A stretch of DNA of 64,000 bases from Hyposmocoma kahamanoa (taxonomy: Eukaryota > Arthropoda > Insecta > Lepidoptera > Cosmopterigidae). Location: NCBI RefSeq assembly GCF_003589595.1, contig NW_020656077.1, positions 6,707,997 through 6,771,996 of the forward strand. Direction: 5' to 3'. Made by a program: the position numbers and the translations under genes. Under the pieces are notes generated by a model that saw only the letters and a list, made by a program, of their open reading frames with translations, had not been told where the DNA came from and made no database searches. How positions within the stretch are numbered: the stretch's first letter is position 1; each line of letters starts with the position of its first letter. This document shows positions 1-10,519 of the stretch, piece after piece.

Positions 1-306
1 AATTCTATCAATGAGTCCCGACAACGCAAATTATAAATATTGCGAATCGCCCTTTTCTGTATGCTGAATGTCAGACTCGTGTCCCCATAATAAAATTCCA
101 TGTGATAAGAGACTATGGAAATAACTAAAGTACACAAGTCGATCCGTTTCTATGTTCGTCATTTGCCGAATTTTCCTAACCGCGTAAGCCGTGGAACTTA
201 GTTTACTCACTAAATTTGTTACATGTGGGCGCCACTGTAATTTTGAATCTATTGTAATACCCAAAAAGACGGTAACATCTACATAATCCAACGCTTCGTT
301 ATTCAA
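1..306 (-). pseudogene. Non-LTR retrotransposon reverse transcriptase, C-terminal fragment
   Basis: Reading the minus strand from 306 gives a segment typical of the region after the RT palm in Jockey/CR1-like insect LINEs: FLGITIDSKLQW, then SSTAYAVRKIRQ, then LVYFSYFHSLLSHGILLWG. Around base 60 the frame shifts; a second frame continues to the window edge with KRAIRNIYNLRCRDSL, the expected next block. It is therefore a decayed copy with at least one frameshift, cut by the window start. No RT catalytic FADD box lies inside this piece. The clade is inferred from motif style only. Confidence 0.75.
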
Positions 307-344
307 TTATACGACTGTATTAAGTATTTCTTTTGAGTTAGAAC

Positions 345-525
345 AACGCAACGAACGAACAACGCTCCTGACAAACTTCCTTCGCCTTCTCCACTCCCTT
401 CAATTCTTTATGTTCGTTTAAGTTTGATACTTTTAACTCGGCCTTTTTAATGACATCCACAATCTGATTGAGGTATGCTCGTCGAGGCCTATCTCTCTCA
501 CGCTTCCATCCACATTCGCTCTATA
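345..525 (-). pseudogene. LINE C-terminal tail fragment (RTE-like)
   Basis: The minus strand encodes a basic stretch KRERDRPRRAYLNQIVDVIKKA followed by a Lys/Glu-rich helix. This resembles the RGRPRRSW-type tail found at the C-terminus of RTE-like LINE proteins. It is short, has no start, and adjoins the RT fragment at 1-306 without being in the same frame. It could be a separate insertion. Confidence 0.35.
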
Positions 526-1837
526 AATTTGTGCCGTCTTCTACCAACATTCACTATTCCTACAACATATTGAATATGTATGTTGTCAAACAAAATCTGT
601 CGGAATACGAGTACACTATATAAAATTCTATTCCGAGAAAGTTACGCGATACTTTCTATTTATTTACTTACTGAACTGAACGTCAAAGCGTGTTTTTGCC
701 GGATGGTATCAAATATTTGATGACCCACTTGTCATTTGTTTCACACAATTGGATATGTGACTGACAATGGCGATGAAACGATGTACTTATTACTTTATAT
801 CGCACGTGTAACAGTGCCACAAGGGGTTGATTGCAATCAATCTCGTATTGTGACTTTCAATAGTGAAAAGAATATAGTCATATCGTTAATATAAAGTCCT
901 TTAGATGATTGAAAACGATTGTCTCGACACGTTCATTGTTGGTAATATACTTAAAAGAACTTGAAGATTTCTTGTGAGTATTAGGTATTTGATGAATGAT
1001 ACAAAAGAGCATAGTTTTTATTTATTTTTATTAATTACAAATACAGTTAATTTTTCCACATGTGCTGGTTTTAAAATACATCTTTACCAGCTTTTTCTTC
1101 TTCTTCTTCTTTTTTATTTTCAAAAATATTGGATGTGGTTTTAAAGTTAGCAATCACCCATCCAAAATGTTTACAAACGTGCAATTGAGTTTCAATCTCA
1201 TCGTTATCGTTGAACCTTTGACTTTACACATATGCTTTGTGTATAAAGAGGGTATTTAGATATTTTCCAACCTTAGTGCTCCAATTTATTGCTGGTTATA
1301 GTTGTCTTATGAGGACATGCTTTGTTTTGTCGAAGAGTTACTTTCCATGTCGATAAGTCACGTCGTTTGCGGTGATATGCCTGTTTAATCTCGTTCAAAA
1401 CTTCGAAGTTGTTGAACGCGGTAAATGTTCTAGTCTGTGCTCTTAGTATGGGGTCGACGAAGTTGACTCTAATTTTCTAAGTGCTTGTGATCCTCCGCGA
1501 ATTGCTTGAGCTGAGTAAACACTTGAGCTCTTGAAAGTGCCTGCCTTGAATTATGCAGTCAAGCTTCTAAGGAAATCCACCGGTTTTACAATTTGTTAGA
1601 AAACTCATAGTATTGCGCTGTTGATCAGAAGCAGGTACCTTTATTTCAGATTTACTAGGGATTTTTCGTAAAGGAGCAATGTTTCTCGATTGTTTTGATT
1701 GTTTCCCCATCCACACCCAACACTACTTACTGCAGTGGGAACCTTTAATTTTTTTTTGTGCATGTAGGTCTAAAACTCTGTATTGGAATCACACAAAGAA
1801 CTTCACACTAAAATAATCCAAATAACAACATATCGAT
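526..1837. other. Unassigned AT-rich stretch
   Basis: Nothing recognisable apart from a short TTC run near 1093-1113. Open frames here are short and show no domain hallmark. Confidence 0.5.
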
Positions 1838-1943
1838 TGGAAAAGAAACATGTTTTTCGGATCTGAATCGTGTAAAAATTTTTTTAAACAAACCTACGTT
1901 TCAAGTCACAGTTGACTACGAAACCTGTAAAGAGTCAACCGTG
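1838..1943 (+). repeat. Family L foldback, diverged left arm and centre
   Basis: Resembles the left arm and centre of the foldback at 39744-39906: GAAACATGTTTTTCGGATCTG, then AAACAAACC, then GAAACCTGTAAAGAG. The right arm is missing and the match is imperfect, so this is an old, partial copy. Confidence 0.5.
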
Positions 1944-2879
1944 AATAAAGATCCTGACAAGTTGGTTGATTAGATCTAAAACAATAGGTACTTTTAATTC
2001 CAAGTAAAATTTTATGTTTGATTTTTTTATTGATATTGCAAGTAGGCTGCACTAGTTAAGTTCTACGCATTTCCCACATGGAAAAGCGCCTTATGCCATA
2101 ATCTACTAACTGGTCCGATGCGGCTTGGGGATTTGAAAGGTCTAAGAACAGTTATGTAAACCTTCTCCCAGGAGTCGGTTGTTCATAATTGTGATGTCTG
2201 TATTTTCCATAAAAGCAAGTGATATCTTCGATGATTCGTAAACTATATCGCACTTGACCAGACAATGACTTAGTGGACATCGAGTAAGACCTATGTGTAA
2301 CAGCTTTGTTTGTATTACTTATATTGTAATGAGTCCGGATCATAAGATTGTAATAATTTATCATCATAACCTAACCTCCTGTTCGTAACAAACAAACGTA
2401 TTAAATGTTTGTACCAAGTGTTCGTCAAGTATTGGACTTGTGAGTGAATGTGTGTACCTAGTGAATAAGTAAACTCGGAAATTCGACTCATTCCAAGTTC
2501 AATATCCTGTCGAATTCAATTCTCAAATGGAAGGGTTCTTATGTAAATATTTTGGCCGCAGTCATTGAGTCTGAAAGGTTTTATGATGATAATAAATATA
2601 CTGGGACTCGTAGACCGTTGCTTGGGGTGCCGTGTCGATTGGCGGAGTACACATAACGGTCTTTGTTATTTCAATGTTACGATTCTAGGATACATAAGAA
2701 TGGATGAAAGGATGAAGAGGGTAAACGACGCTTAGATTGATAGGTTGTAAAATTTTTTGATTATGGATAAGAACCAGCACATGTCATTCGACTTAGTCCT
2801 ACATAATTGAAGCGTAGTTGTCTTGGCACCCACTCAAATTGCACAATCTAAGACTATACCGTTCTTCAACCGATATGCC
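1944..2879. other. Unassigned stretch
   Basis: I see no coding, RNA or mobile-element signal. Repeats present elsewhere in the window are not represented here. Confidence 0.45.
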
Positions 2880-3275
2880 TGAAATTTGAAATTAGCATTA
2901 ATAAAACTGAAGGAAGATGGTGGCTGGAGGATCCGAAAGAACCAGGAATTGGAGAATGTCGTTTCTGAGCCCAATATTATGGGAAATATCACGTCCACAA
3001 GACTCATTTTCAGTAAGCTCGGACATCTCGATATTATGCTAGCTCATAGGGTGAAACGGATCTATATGAGATGTTCTAGTGCTCAACGATCGACGAATTG
3101 GAGAAAGGCTATCGCGCCCTACAAGCAGAGGAACTGGAGGAGATCACACAAGACGGAAAGCGCTGTACTGAGGGCTACGAAAAAACCACGCTTTCGGGTC
3201 GCTGAGCCGCTAGCTCAGTCAGTAACTAAGTTTAGAAATACAAATTTTGAGTTTCCATCTACGGTTTCATATAAT
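2880..3275 (+). pseudogene. LINE reverse transcriptase C-terminal fragment (RTE-like)
   Basis: The plus strand encodes WRIRKNQELENVVSEPNI, then STRLIFSKLGHLDIM, then RVKRIYMR. This is the pattern of RTE-like LINE C-termini (W..R.N.EL, a TRL.W.GH.. block and a basic RVKR segment). Two landmarks are changed, with the usual RLRWLGH read as RLIFSKLGH, so it is decayed. The open frame runs to a stop near 3276, but homology is only convincing to about 3160. Confidence 0.6.
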
Positions 3276-3278
3276 TAA

Positions 3279-3743
3279 GGTCAGAAATCACATGCTAAAT
3301 ATACGGGAAAAATATCAGATGTAATTTTTTGCGCACACTGCAACATTATGCCGAACTGGGAACAAAAAAACGAAACTCAGAAACTCGAATAGGTGTACAT
3401 TAATATGTATTATACGTCAAGATGTTTCGCCATCATGATATTCAATTATTTTTTGTGGGATTGTTCCACTAGTTTGTTATAATTGTATAAAGAAAGATCG
3501 AACAAACTGTTTCGATTAAAATAACTAAGAATTAGATGTTACACAGTAGGAGTTCTCTTAACATGTTTATATTTCGCATTGTGTGTGTTGGTGTACCAAC
3601 TCAAGTGAAAAAAAGAAATAGACAATAAGTTTTGTTATTGGAACGAAAAGGATATTATAAGTCTAATGTATGAGTATGTGGATGTGAAATTATCTTTACT
3701 CATTTGTTTACAACACAGCTTATAAACAGAGTAGTTAATTTAT
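3279..3743. other. Unassigned stretch flanking a LINE insertion
   Basis: No recognisable feature. This is the pre-insertion target DNA on the left of the LINE at 3758-4490. Confidence 0.45.
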
Positions 3744-3757
3744 ATATGTAAGACTTA
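3744..3757. repeat. Target-site duplication, left copy
   Basis: ATATGTAAGACTTA; the identical 14 bases recur at 4491-4504 and bracket the LINE. Confidence 0.85.
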
Positions 3758-4490
3758 CTTGGTACTTGGTACTTGGTGTAACGGGCTGGTGTCCGCAACT
3801 CGACGACAAGGCGCCTATTTTGCGTGTGGTGGGTGCAGGGTCCTACTCGTGCCACCCAAGCTCCTCCAGGAATCTCAGCAGCCTCCTCGGTTTGCTGAAG
3901 ACTTCGGGGAGCGACGTTGGCACTCCAAGGTACTTTGCCCTGTAGTTGGCCACGCCGGAGCACTGTAGTAGGATGTGCGCAGCCGTTTCCTCCCCCTCCA
4001 TGCACGCTCTGCATAGAGGGCTATCTGTGATACCTAAATTGAAAAGGTGTTTATTGTATGGACCATGACCTGTTAGGGCGGCAGTTAGAGTGCGAAGCTC
4101 TTGCCTGTTGAGTTTAATTAATATTCGTGATAGACTGGCATTGAGCGTTGGGAGTGCTTCCCTCGCCTGTCTACAAACCGTAAGGGTGGTCCATGTATTA
4201 TTATGTGAAGTTTTTGTACCTTTGTGTATAGTTGTTCTGGACCATTGGTAGGGGAGGGACACTATGGGTTCTGGTCCTACTGCGTCCGTCTCCGACCCTT
4301 TTCTGGCTAGTTCATCTGCTGCGTCATTGCCCCGTGAGCCGCTGTGTCCTTTAATCCACTGTAGAGTTAAGTGGTTTTGTATACATACCTCCATGAGTGC
4401 TTGATGGCATTCATAAATGAGCCCTGAGTTTATGTCATAGCTGTTCAGTGCTTGAAGTACTGACATACTATCAGAGAGTATTCGAATGGA
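3758..4490 (-). mobile_element. 5'-truncated LINE with RNase H domain
   Basis: A 733-base insertion bounded by 14-base direct repeats. Its minus-strand 3' end carries a short tandem tail of ACCAAGT units (3758-3778). The 5' part, with endonuclease, RT and the first RNase H strands, is absent, as expected from incomplete target-primed reverse transcription. Its domain order and RNase H point to the I superfamily (I/Loa/Ingi-like) rather than R1 or RTE. Confidence 0.85.
3843..4490 (-). pseudogene. LINE ORF2 C-terminal part: RNase H plus zinc motif
   Basis: Uninterrupted reading frame of about 215 codons inside the insertion. An ATG at 4517 adds nine codons from flanking DNA and is not the element's start. 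RNase H type I motifs are visible: ILSDSMSVLQAL (second catalytic Asp region) and WIKGHSGSRGNDAADELA (catalytic His and last Asp). The first catalytic strand is missing, so it should be inactive. Beyond RNase H lies a C..C....H....C motif (CRACMEGEETAAHILLQC) usual for this LINE group. The protein ends in LGWHE followed by a stop, then about 85 bases of 3' UTR. No frameshift is seen, consistent with a fairly recent insertion. Confidence 0.85.
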
Positions 4491-4504
4491 ATATGTAAGA
4501 CTTA
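4491..4504. repeat. Target-site duplication, right copy
   Basis: Second copy of ATATGTAAGACTTA. The duplication is perfect over 14 bases and ends on both sides. Confidence 0.85.
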
Positions 4505-6084
4505 TACATATAAGCATTTTTGTCTTAATTCACTTTTGGTTGACCCCCGTACAGGCAAAACGAGACGATGTGGCGTGCAAGCATTGACTATAATACGTCA
4601 AAGCGTGCAAGTAATATTTTTTCTCACACATGCACGGAAATTTTTGCATTAACTTCAAAAGACGAACACAGAAAGTTTGTTTAGTTATGTTTGTCAAGGC
4701 ATTGGACCGCTCGACTTTTACCCGGCTAAGGCCTGTAAAATAAGTACGAAAATCCGTTAATGGCGACTGCACTAAACTTTTAAATCTATCTTTATATCAT
4801 TGAACTATATAAACAGGCAAAAGAAAAAACTCATATAGCCAATTGCCCAGATTTCGTAATTGCGAAAATTAAAAATACTTGCACCGCTTACTTTAAAAAA
4901 AACAAAAAGGCAGTAAAATAAAGTGAATTGGTATTATTTTCTGTATTATTCGACCTTTTTATGTTTTCGTCGCGAAAATGAGTTGTAATGAGAAGAGCGA
5001 AAACGAAAATACTGTATAATGGATATACATTCAACCACATCATCAGAAGTTCAGCCGACTATTACAAATGTGCCTGAAAAAGCAATAACATTTTATTTGG
5101 CAATTGCCCTAATATGTCAAATATTACTTTCAATTTTAGTTAATATTTTTTTCTTTTTCTATTCCTTTTCTTTACTCTTTTATTATTTCCTCAAATTGTT
5201 TGAGAAAAGTGCTGTAGAAGCCTCTAACAAATAAAAAACACTATCCAGGACTCGTATTACTAATATATAACTCTTACTCGTCCAGCAATGCCTTACTTCT
5301 CGGCCTCTGCAATAATGTACCATTTAACATTGTATGTAATAATATCTTTGATCTTTTTAATTTAATGACGCTTGCAACTACGGTAGTCTTTTTATATTCC
5401 TTACTATATTTCTATGTGTGAACATCTGTAATTGACTCTCGGTTGTTTTCCTTTTAGATAAATAAATGAAATAAATACATAAAAACAAAATAAATAATAC
5501 GCATTGCAAGGTCAAATGTATATGTTCATGTAAAATATAGCTTTTAGTTGAAAACAATACCATTAACTTAGTGTTGGCTTCCACCACCATTAGTGATACA
5601 ATCGATGATCTCATTCCTTTCTCCCCTATATGTGCCAATTTCCAGTACTGGCTCTTTTTCCTGTACTTCTGTAACAAAGGACGCTTTTTGCGACGCGGAA
5701 GAGACAGCCATCAATCTGCTTGTCGAAGTGTCCCTAGTGGATTGTTTATCACTTTTTTGAAGAAAAACATTAGAATCAATTTAACTGAGGAACATTTCAT
5801 ATTTTGTTGCGAATTTCTTCTAAAGACGCTTCTCGAAAAACTCTTAAGATGATAATAAATGGAGCGTATCGCTTCGTTACTGCACAACGGCACTAAAATC
5901 TACAAATAAATTAATTTATATCACGAAAGTTTGATTGGCGTGGAAATTGATAATCTTAAAAGCTTTACCTGGATCTCGTCCTTTCGATCGAAGACAAGGC
6001 GGTAATTAAAAATCACATTCTGGATCTGATAATGAACGAATAAAATATAAATTCTTCCTAAATTTCTTTTCTAATCTGTAAATC
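4505..6084. other. Unassigned stretch with weak small ORFs
   Basis: Two items were considered. 5019-5234 (+) is a 71-codon frame starting MDIHSTTSSEV with two hydrophobic segments (about residues 24-45 and 46-60); its Phe/Leu richness follows from T-rich DNA and I do not recognise it. On the minus strand, 5560-5893 has overlapping short frames with mixed charged residues that may be a decayed transposon ORF. Neither has a supported function. Confidence 0.3.
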
Positions 6085-6180
6085 GCTCACGTTACTGCTT
6101 GGCAGCTGAAACAGGTAAGGTGGTAGTATACCTTGGACCCACTGTCTCACAAGGCGGTTTGCTTCCCTTCCCCAAAAAAA
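6085..6180 (-). repeat. Family A fragment
   Basis: ACAGGTAAGGTGGTAGTATA, then CACAAGGCGG, matches only the 5' part of family A seen intact at 17083-17362. A separate, incomplete copy upstream of the fuller one at 6388. Confidence 0.6.
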
Positions 6181-6387
6181 ACCATTACATTGCGCAGGTA
6201 TTAGTTGCCTTGCGACCAGGCTAATACATTCTGAAATAATCTCCCGCCTTTACTCAAACTTCCATTGTCTAAGCCTGTTTTCGTTAAACCGTCTTAAAGC
6301 GACTTTGTTAGCAAAGTTTTATAGTAAAGGAGAATTAAAATTATTTCTTATACGCTATACCTGTCTGTTCACCCGTAGAGATAGATG

Positions 6388-6650
6388 TTTTATAATATTT
6401 TTTTGTAATACCCACCAAGTGACGGGACGAATGAGTCGTGTGCCTGGTGATAAGCGACGCGCCTATCCATAACAGTTGCACTGCCATTCAGAGCTTGCAA
6501 AGATTTTAGGGGCACTGCCACTGCGCCCGTCATCCTGAGACTTATATTGACAAGTCCCATGTGCCTGTAATTTTACCGGCACCCTTACCCTTCCTAACCG
6601 GAATGCAGCACAGCTTTCACAAAGAGCTCTACTGCTAATAAAAATAAACA
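6388..6650 (-). repeat. Family A dispersed repeat
   Basis: Starts (on +) with T-rich TTTTTTTGTAATA, then GTGACGGGACGAATGAGTCG, GCCTATCCATAACAGTTGCA and CAAGTCCCATGTGCCTGTAA, ending at GAGCTCTACTGCTA. The A-rich end marks the 3' end of the element on the minus strand. Confidence 0.8.
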
Positions 6651-7716
6651 GGCGGTCTTGTATGGAGATTTAGATATTATTGTCATATAGTAGATTACGA
6701 AAATAGTATCTACATCCAAAAATGTTTTTTTTTAAATATGATTTTTTCAAAATGGAAATTTCTTCATGACCCAACACTAATTGTACGTATTATTATTGTA
6801 TATATATCTCGTTTTAAGAGTTTAACCCTGATCTTCATGCCGTTTTTTGTTTCGTGTATCTCTAACAATGATTTGTATCTGTACACTTATTATTATTACC
6901 ACTTACTACCAACTATTGAATTTGGTTTTTTTAATCGTGTTAATTCGTTAGAAATTATTTTCCATTTTGTTGCAGTAAATATGATATACACCAACTTGTT
7001 GTAACATAGAACGAAAACTTGTTATTCTACTTGCACGACCCCAAGAATAATAAGAATTTCAAAGGAAACTTTGCGGAAGTCATGAATGACAAATATTACA
7101 ACGATAAATATTGAAATTGTCTGCTTTAAGCTTTAGAAACCATTTAATTATTTTGTTCCAGCTCTGATTCCTAGTTCCTTCCTTGGGCATTGAACAACGT
7201 TATATTGTGCTGTATGGCCCTAATATCATTGTTTCATCAATGAAAGAAACTCGGTCTAAGTTCTTAGAATTATCTTGTATCAAATTTCTGAGAATTTTCC
7301 GAGGATTTTTTAAGATACAAATACATTTTCTCAAATTTCAAATGGATACATTTGAAGAAAAGCTTAATGTTTTCACGTGGTTTTTTTTCGAAAAGGTCCC
7401 TTTAATATCAAGCTCAAAAGTATCGCGGAGAAAAGATCAAAGTTCTGATTCGTCTTTGGAATTATATTCGGAGTATTGCTTTTACATGTTTACTATGTGT
7501 ATAGAATATTGCGTTATAAAATATATAAAGAATATATTACTATTTCTATTATAAAGGAGAACATTGAAACAGTTCTTACAAGCGGTTTTCTTTTGGGAAA
7601 CAAGTTTTTTAACGTTGTGTTTAAGTTTACTGATCCATTTTCCTTCTCTTTGGAAATGACACTAATTTTTCCAACAAACGAAACTTAAACTCAATCTCAA
7701 ATCATCTTTTTTTCAA
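6651..7716. other. Unassigned AT-rich stretch
   Basis: Holds a 123-codon open frame (7183-7554, +) whose composition is Phe/Lys/Ile rich and which shows no domain. I treat it as chance. Confidence 0.4.
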
Positions 7717-8010
7717 AGGTAAGCAAATTACACTTGATATCGTCATACTGATTAAACTCTACTGCCCATTCATAAGGCAGATTCCCCTGAGAAGAATGAG
7801 CAAGAAACTTAAGGGTTGCTAAACTATTGTTTTAAATCTCGTAAATGGCAAATTTTGAATATCACCCTAATGTAATAAATCTTAATATAAGAAGCGTATT
7901 ATACATTACCCCTTAAATGGATTTGTGACATTGTGAAGACGACGATCAGGAACAGCTGTTTACTTTTATTCCTCGTATTAATGTTATGTCTGTCACTACG
8001 TAAACATAAA
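7717..8010 (+). repeat. Family F dispersed repeat
   Basis: Shares GTAAGCAAATTACACTTGAT, GTCATACTGATTAAACTCTA, GTAAATGGCAAATTTTGAAT and ACCCCTTAAATG with copies at 29425-29815 and 35433-35860. This is the shortest copy, lacking about 120 internal bases of the other two. It has no coding content; class unknown. Confidence 0.75.
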
Positions 8011-8037
8011 TGTAAGAATGTTAATCTCAAACTTATC

Positions 8038-8225
8038 TTTTTTACGTAATACCAAGGGAGGGGAAGGAGGGAAGTCGTGCGCCCGCTGGTAAGTGACACG
8101 GCTATCCATAACAGTTGCAGTGCCACTCAGAGCTTTAAATCGCAAAGATCTTAAGTGCACTGCTACTGTGCTCGTCACCCAGAACCATAAGTTGACAAGT
8201 CCCATGTGTCTGTAATTTCACCTTT
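8038..8225 (-). repeat. Family A dispersed repeat
   Basis: Contains GCTATCCATAACAGTTGCAG, AGAGCTTTAAATCGCAAAGA and GACAAGTCCCATGTGTCTGT. Lies immediately after a family F copy; the 5' portion of A is absent. Confidence 0.8.
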
Positions 8226-8305
8226 CTTCTTCGTCTTCTTCTTGTCCAGGCAATGACAGAAATGTTTTTATTCTTAATTATTCGAATATTCGAATATTCG
8301 ATTCT

Positions 8306-8590
8306 CAGAAATCAGAAATAATCCAACTTACTAAACTTCCTAAACTCAGTCTTCCAAAATTCAATGGAAACATTTTAGTCTGGCATGATTTTTGGGATCA
8401 ATTTGAGACTCGTATACATAACAAGTCATTACCTGATGTTGATAAACTGTCATACCTGTTAGCGTCACTCGAAGGTGCAGCAAGAGAAGCTGTAGAAGAT
8501 ATATGCTAACAAACCAGAATTATAAAATAATTATTGGAAGCCTAAAGAAACGATTTGGACATAAAAATATATTAACAGACAGGTGTTTAA
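8306..8590 (+). pseudogene. BEL/Pao retrotransposon gag remnant (DUF1759-like)
   Basis: From 8306 the plus strand reads LPKLSLPKFNGNILVWHDFW, then DKLSYLLASLEGAAREAVE, which is the N-terminal core of the BEL/Pao Gag domain (DUF1759). A stop at about 8506 interrupts it. The homology resumes in another frame as NYKIIIGSLKKRFGH, so there is a frameshift. No LTR, protease or RT accompanies it. It belongs to a different lineage from the element at 31181-35432, whose equivalent segment reads IVIPDFYGNYNQWLTFKDLF. ATTCGAAT repeats precede it (8277-8302). Confidence 0.75.
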
Positions 8591-8599
8591 TTTCTTTGG

Positions 8600-9168
8600 T
8601 CCAGGAAGCAGCTACCTCCATGTCCTTGTCTGTTGCTTTTAGCAGGTCTTCGCAAGTGATGCTAATCGAAATCAGTAGACAAGAGCAGGTGATACAAATT
8701 GTTCTTGCGGACAAAAAGGTGAGACATACTTTGTGCGTGGGATCCGCAAGAACAATTGAATTGCTGTGGAAACAAAAAAAATTTTAAAATTTTAATTAAA
8801 TTTAGGTTTTCTCATTTAAATCAGTAAGCTCCTAGCATTAGCTGAAATCCGCGTAAATTTCCGTTTATGTCACGTATATTGTAATCTGCGGGAATACAAA
8901 GTAAGTTAACAGAAACGCCACGAAATTACAGCTGTCTTAGGTCTTGACACGGCGCGTGGTATGGCACGTAAGCCAGTTAATTGAAACATATAGGGACTTA
9001 CGAGAACGGTAATGTTTGCTTTATTTGGTATGCAGCGATATTTTTGCGGCGTACGCGGGGCATGCGAAGTAGCAGGGGCGAGGATTTCGTAAGCGTATAT
9101 TTATTATTTTATACTCTTGCCCCACAGAAGCGGTAGCGGGACCGTTTCGGTGCCGGGAATATAATTAT
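8600..9168. other. Unassigned stretch
   Basis: Possibly the decayed continuation of the gag remnant to about 8790 (an open frame persists), then nothing recognisable. Confidence 0.35.
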
Positions 9169-9275
9169 ATTTTTTTAATACTAAGTGACGGAAGGAACAA
9201 GTCGTGCGCCTATGGGTAAACGACATGCCTATCCATAGCTTTAAATCGCAGGGATCTTAGGGGCACTCTCCATCA
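9169..9275 (-). repeat. Family A fragment with internal deletion
   Basis: Begins TTTTTTTAATACTAAGTGAC and contains AAGTCGTGCGCC and CCTATCCATA, then jumps directly to AGCTTTAAATCGCAGGGATC. The bases ACAGTTGCAGTGCCACTCAG between them are missing. Confidence 0.7.
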
Positions 9276-9357
9276 AATGTGCACTTAGGTTTTAATAAAA
9301 AGAAATCTACCATTAATCATGCAACGAAAATATTTTCATTCAAACACAGATACTCTT

Positions 9358-9422
9358 CGAGAATTCTATGGTGTTTATAAACACATCTCAGAATGTGTAT
9401 AAACACATCATAGAATTCTCGT
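9358..9422. repeat. Imperfect hairpin
   Basis: GAGAATTCTATGGTGTTTAT is mirrored by the inverted complement ending CATCATAGAATTCTC, giving arms of about 27 bases with one insertion, around a CTCAGA centre. EcoRI-like GAATTC lies in both arms. Probably a small foldback element or part of one. Confidence 0.6.
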
Positions 9423-9654
9423 AGATTTTTTATTCTGTTTATAAGAAAAAAAGACTATCGCAAATAGACAGTTTGTTTATTTGCCAAATAAATTTACTTT
9501 TTAACAACGAAGGATATGAAGAACGGCATTTGAATGCACAACCCGGCAAATGCTGAGTCGAGACCATTTAGGATCTCAATATTTAGTTATTAAGCTTAAC
9601 TCTGTCTTTTTGTCATGAAAAATAGAGGTAAAATACATTTCTTTTTTTCATGAA

Positions 9655-9850
9655 TTACAATGAACAACAGGTTGTCACATTTACAAACCGAACTGCTGTG
9701 GAGTGGAATTCTCAGCCCGTAGACTTATTCCCAGAACGCTATAATTTGGGCCTTTTCAAGGCAAAAGTGAATAGATATTATTTTACGTATGCATGCTTCA
9801 CCGTCGGCCTCATCGTCACTTTCCGTCGGGTGAGATGGAGGTCAAATAAA
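9655..9850 (+). pseudogene. LINE ORF C-terminal fragment
   Basis: The plus strand reads RTAVEWNSQPVDLFPERYNL then GLFKAKVNRYY. This is the recurrent C-terminal block of a group of insect non-LTR retrotransposon proteins (WNSLP..VFP..YNLG.FKARVNRYL). The same block is seen at 28520-28690 and 51302-51590, so it is one LINE group with three remnants in the window. No RT core is attached. Confidence 0.65.
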
Positions 9851-10320
9851 TCACTGAGAAAATTCAAATTTTACATTTGGATATAATTATTCCTTAACAG
9901 TTTTTCCTGGGTATGTCTTCTATCTGTGGATTATAAGGATGAGAATGTTTTCCGATGAATGTGGCTGACTTTACTCGTTTCGCTTTTGTTACTTTCAAAG
10001 TATTGAGCATCATCATCTTTTTTTATTTTTAGATTAGGTGGTTCTATTTCATAGCCTGACGCGTTGCACAGGTCAACCGAAAAAAATGTGTACTTATTCT
10101 TTTGTATAAAAATAAAACACCGCCCTGTTTTTTTTGCACAATAACCACCCATGATCCCCCGCCAAGTCAAACAGTCGTTACGAATTTGTCGCCAGCGACG
10201 TTATAACCATTCGATTTGGAAGTCAATTGACCAACTCTCACTGATCTTATGAATCGTAAGCATGTTTGATTTTCTTGTAGCTTTGCGAGTTGTGATAAAA
10301 CGTTTCTGTTTTCTTTACAG

Positions 10321-10504
10321 CGGCTGTGGGCCGGATTACCAAATTCCTTGGCAATACGGGAACACCGATTATTACAACCGGTGGCTTCACTTTTGACTTT
10401 GTGCAACCAAAGCAAACTTGCGAAGACGAGTTCTACATGCTGGTACGCACGGGACAGCTCGCATTCAAGGACGTCGCATATTTTATCATCAGCCTCTTGA
10501 GGAA
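10321..10504 (+). CDS. Receptor guanylate cyclase-like gene, ligand-binding domain exon (constitutive)
   Basis: A strong acceptor (TTTTCTTTACAG, ends 10320) and donor (AA|GTGAGT, from 10505) bracket an open 184-base exon. It starts with two bases completing a codon (phase 1 entry), reads AVGRITKFLGNTGTPIITTGGFT, then CEDEFYMLVRTGQLAFKDVA and FIISLLR, and leaves in phase 2 with AA. The layout, VGR..KFL..PI.T.GG.. then a Y..L.R.G segment and a helix before an FxW motif, is that of the ANF-receptor (type I periplasmic-binding) extracellular domain of natriuretic-peptide-receptor-type guanylate cyclases. Base composition is clearly richer in GC than its surroundings. Earlier exons, the membrane span, kinase-like and cyclase domains were not found here. 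The receptor class is well supported, the exact paralogue is not. Confidence 0.8.
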
Positions 10505-10519
10505 GTGAGTATTTGTATC

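Noticed and set aside
3700..4014. Other frames over the RNase H LINE (including 3759-3968, +)
   Set aside because: Shadows of the LINE reading frame; no independent motif.
5019..5234. Small two-span membrane protein
   Set aside because: Hydrophobicity follows from T-rich DNA; no homologue recognised and no promoter or splice evidence. Mentioned only within its stretch.
7183..7554. 123-codon frame as a gene
   Set aside because: Low-complexity composition and no motif in AT-rich DNA.
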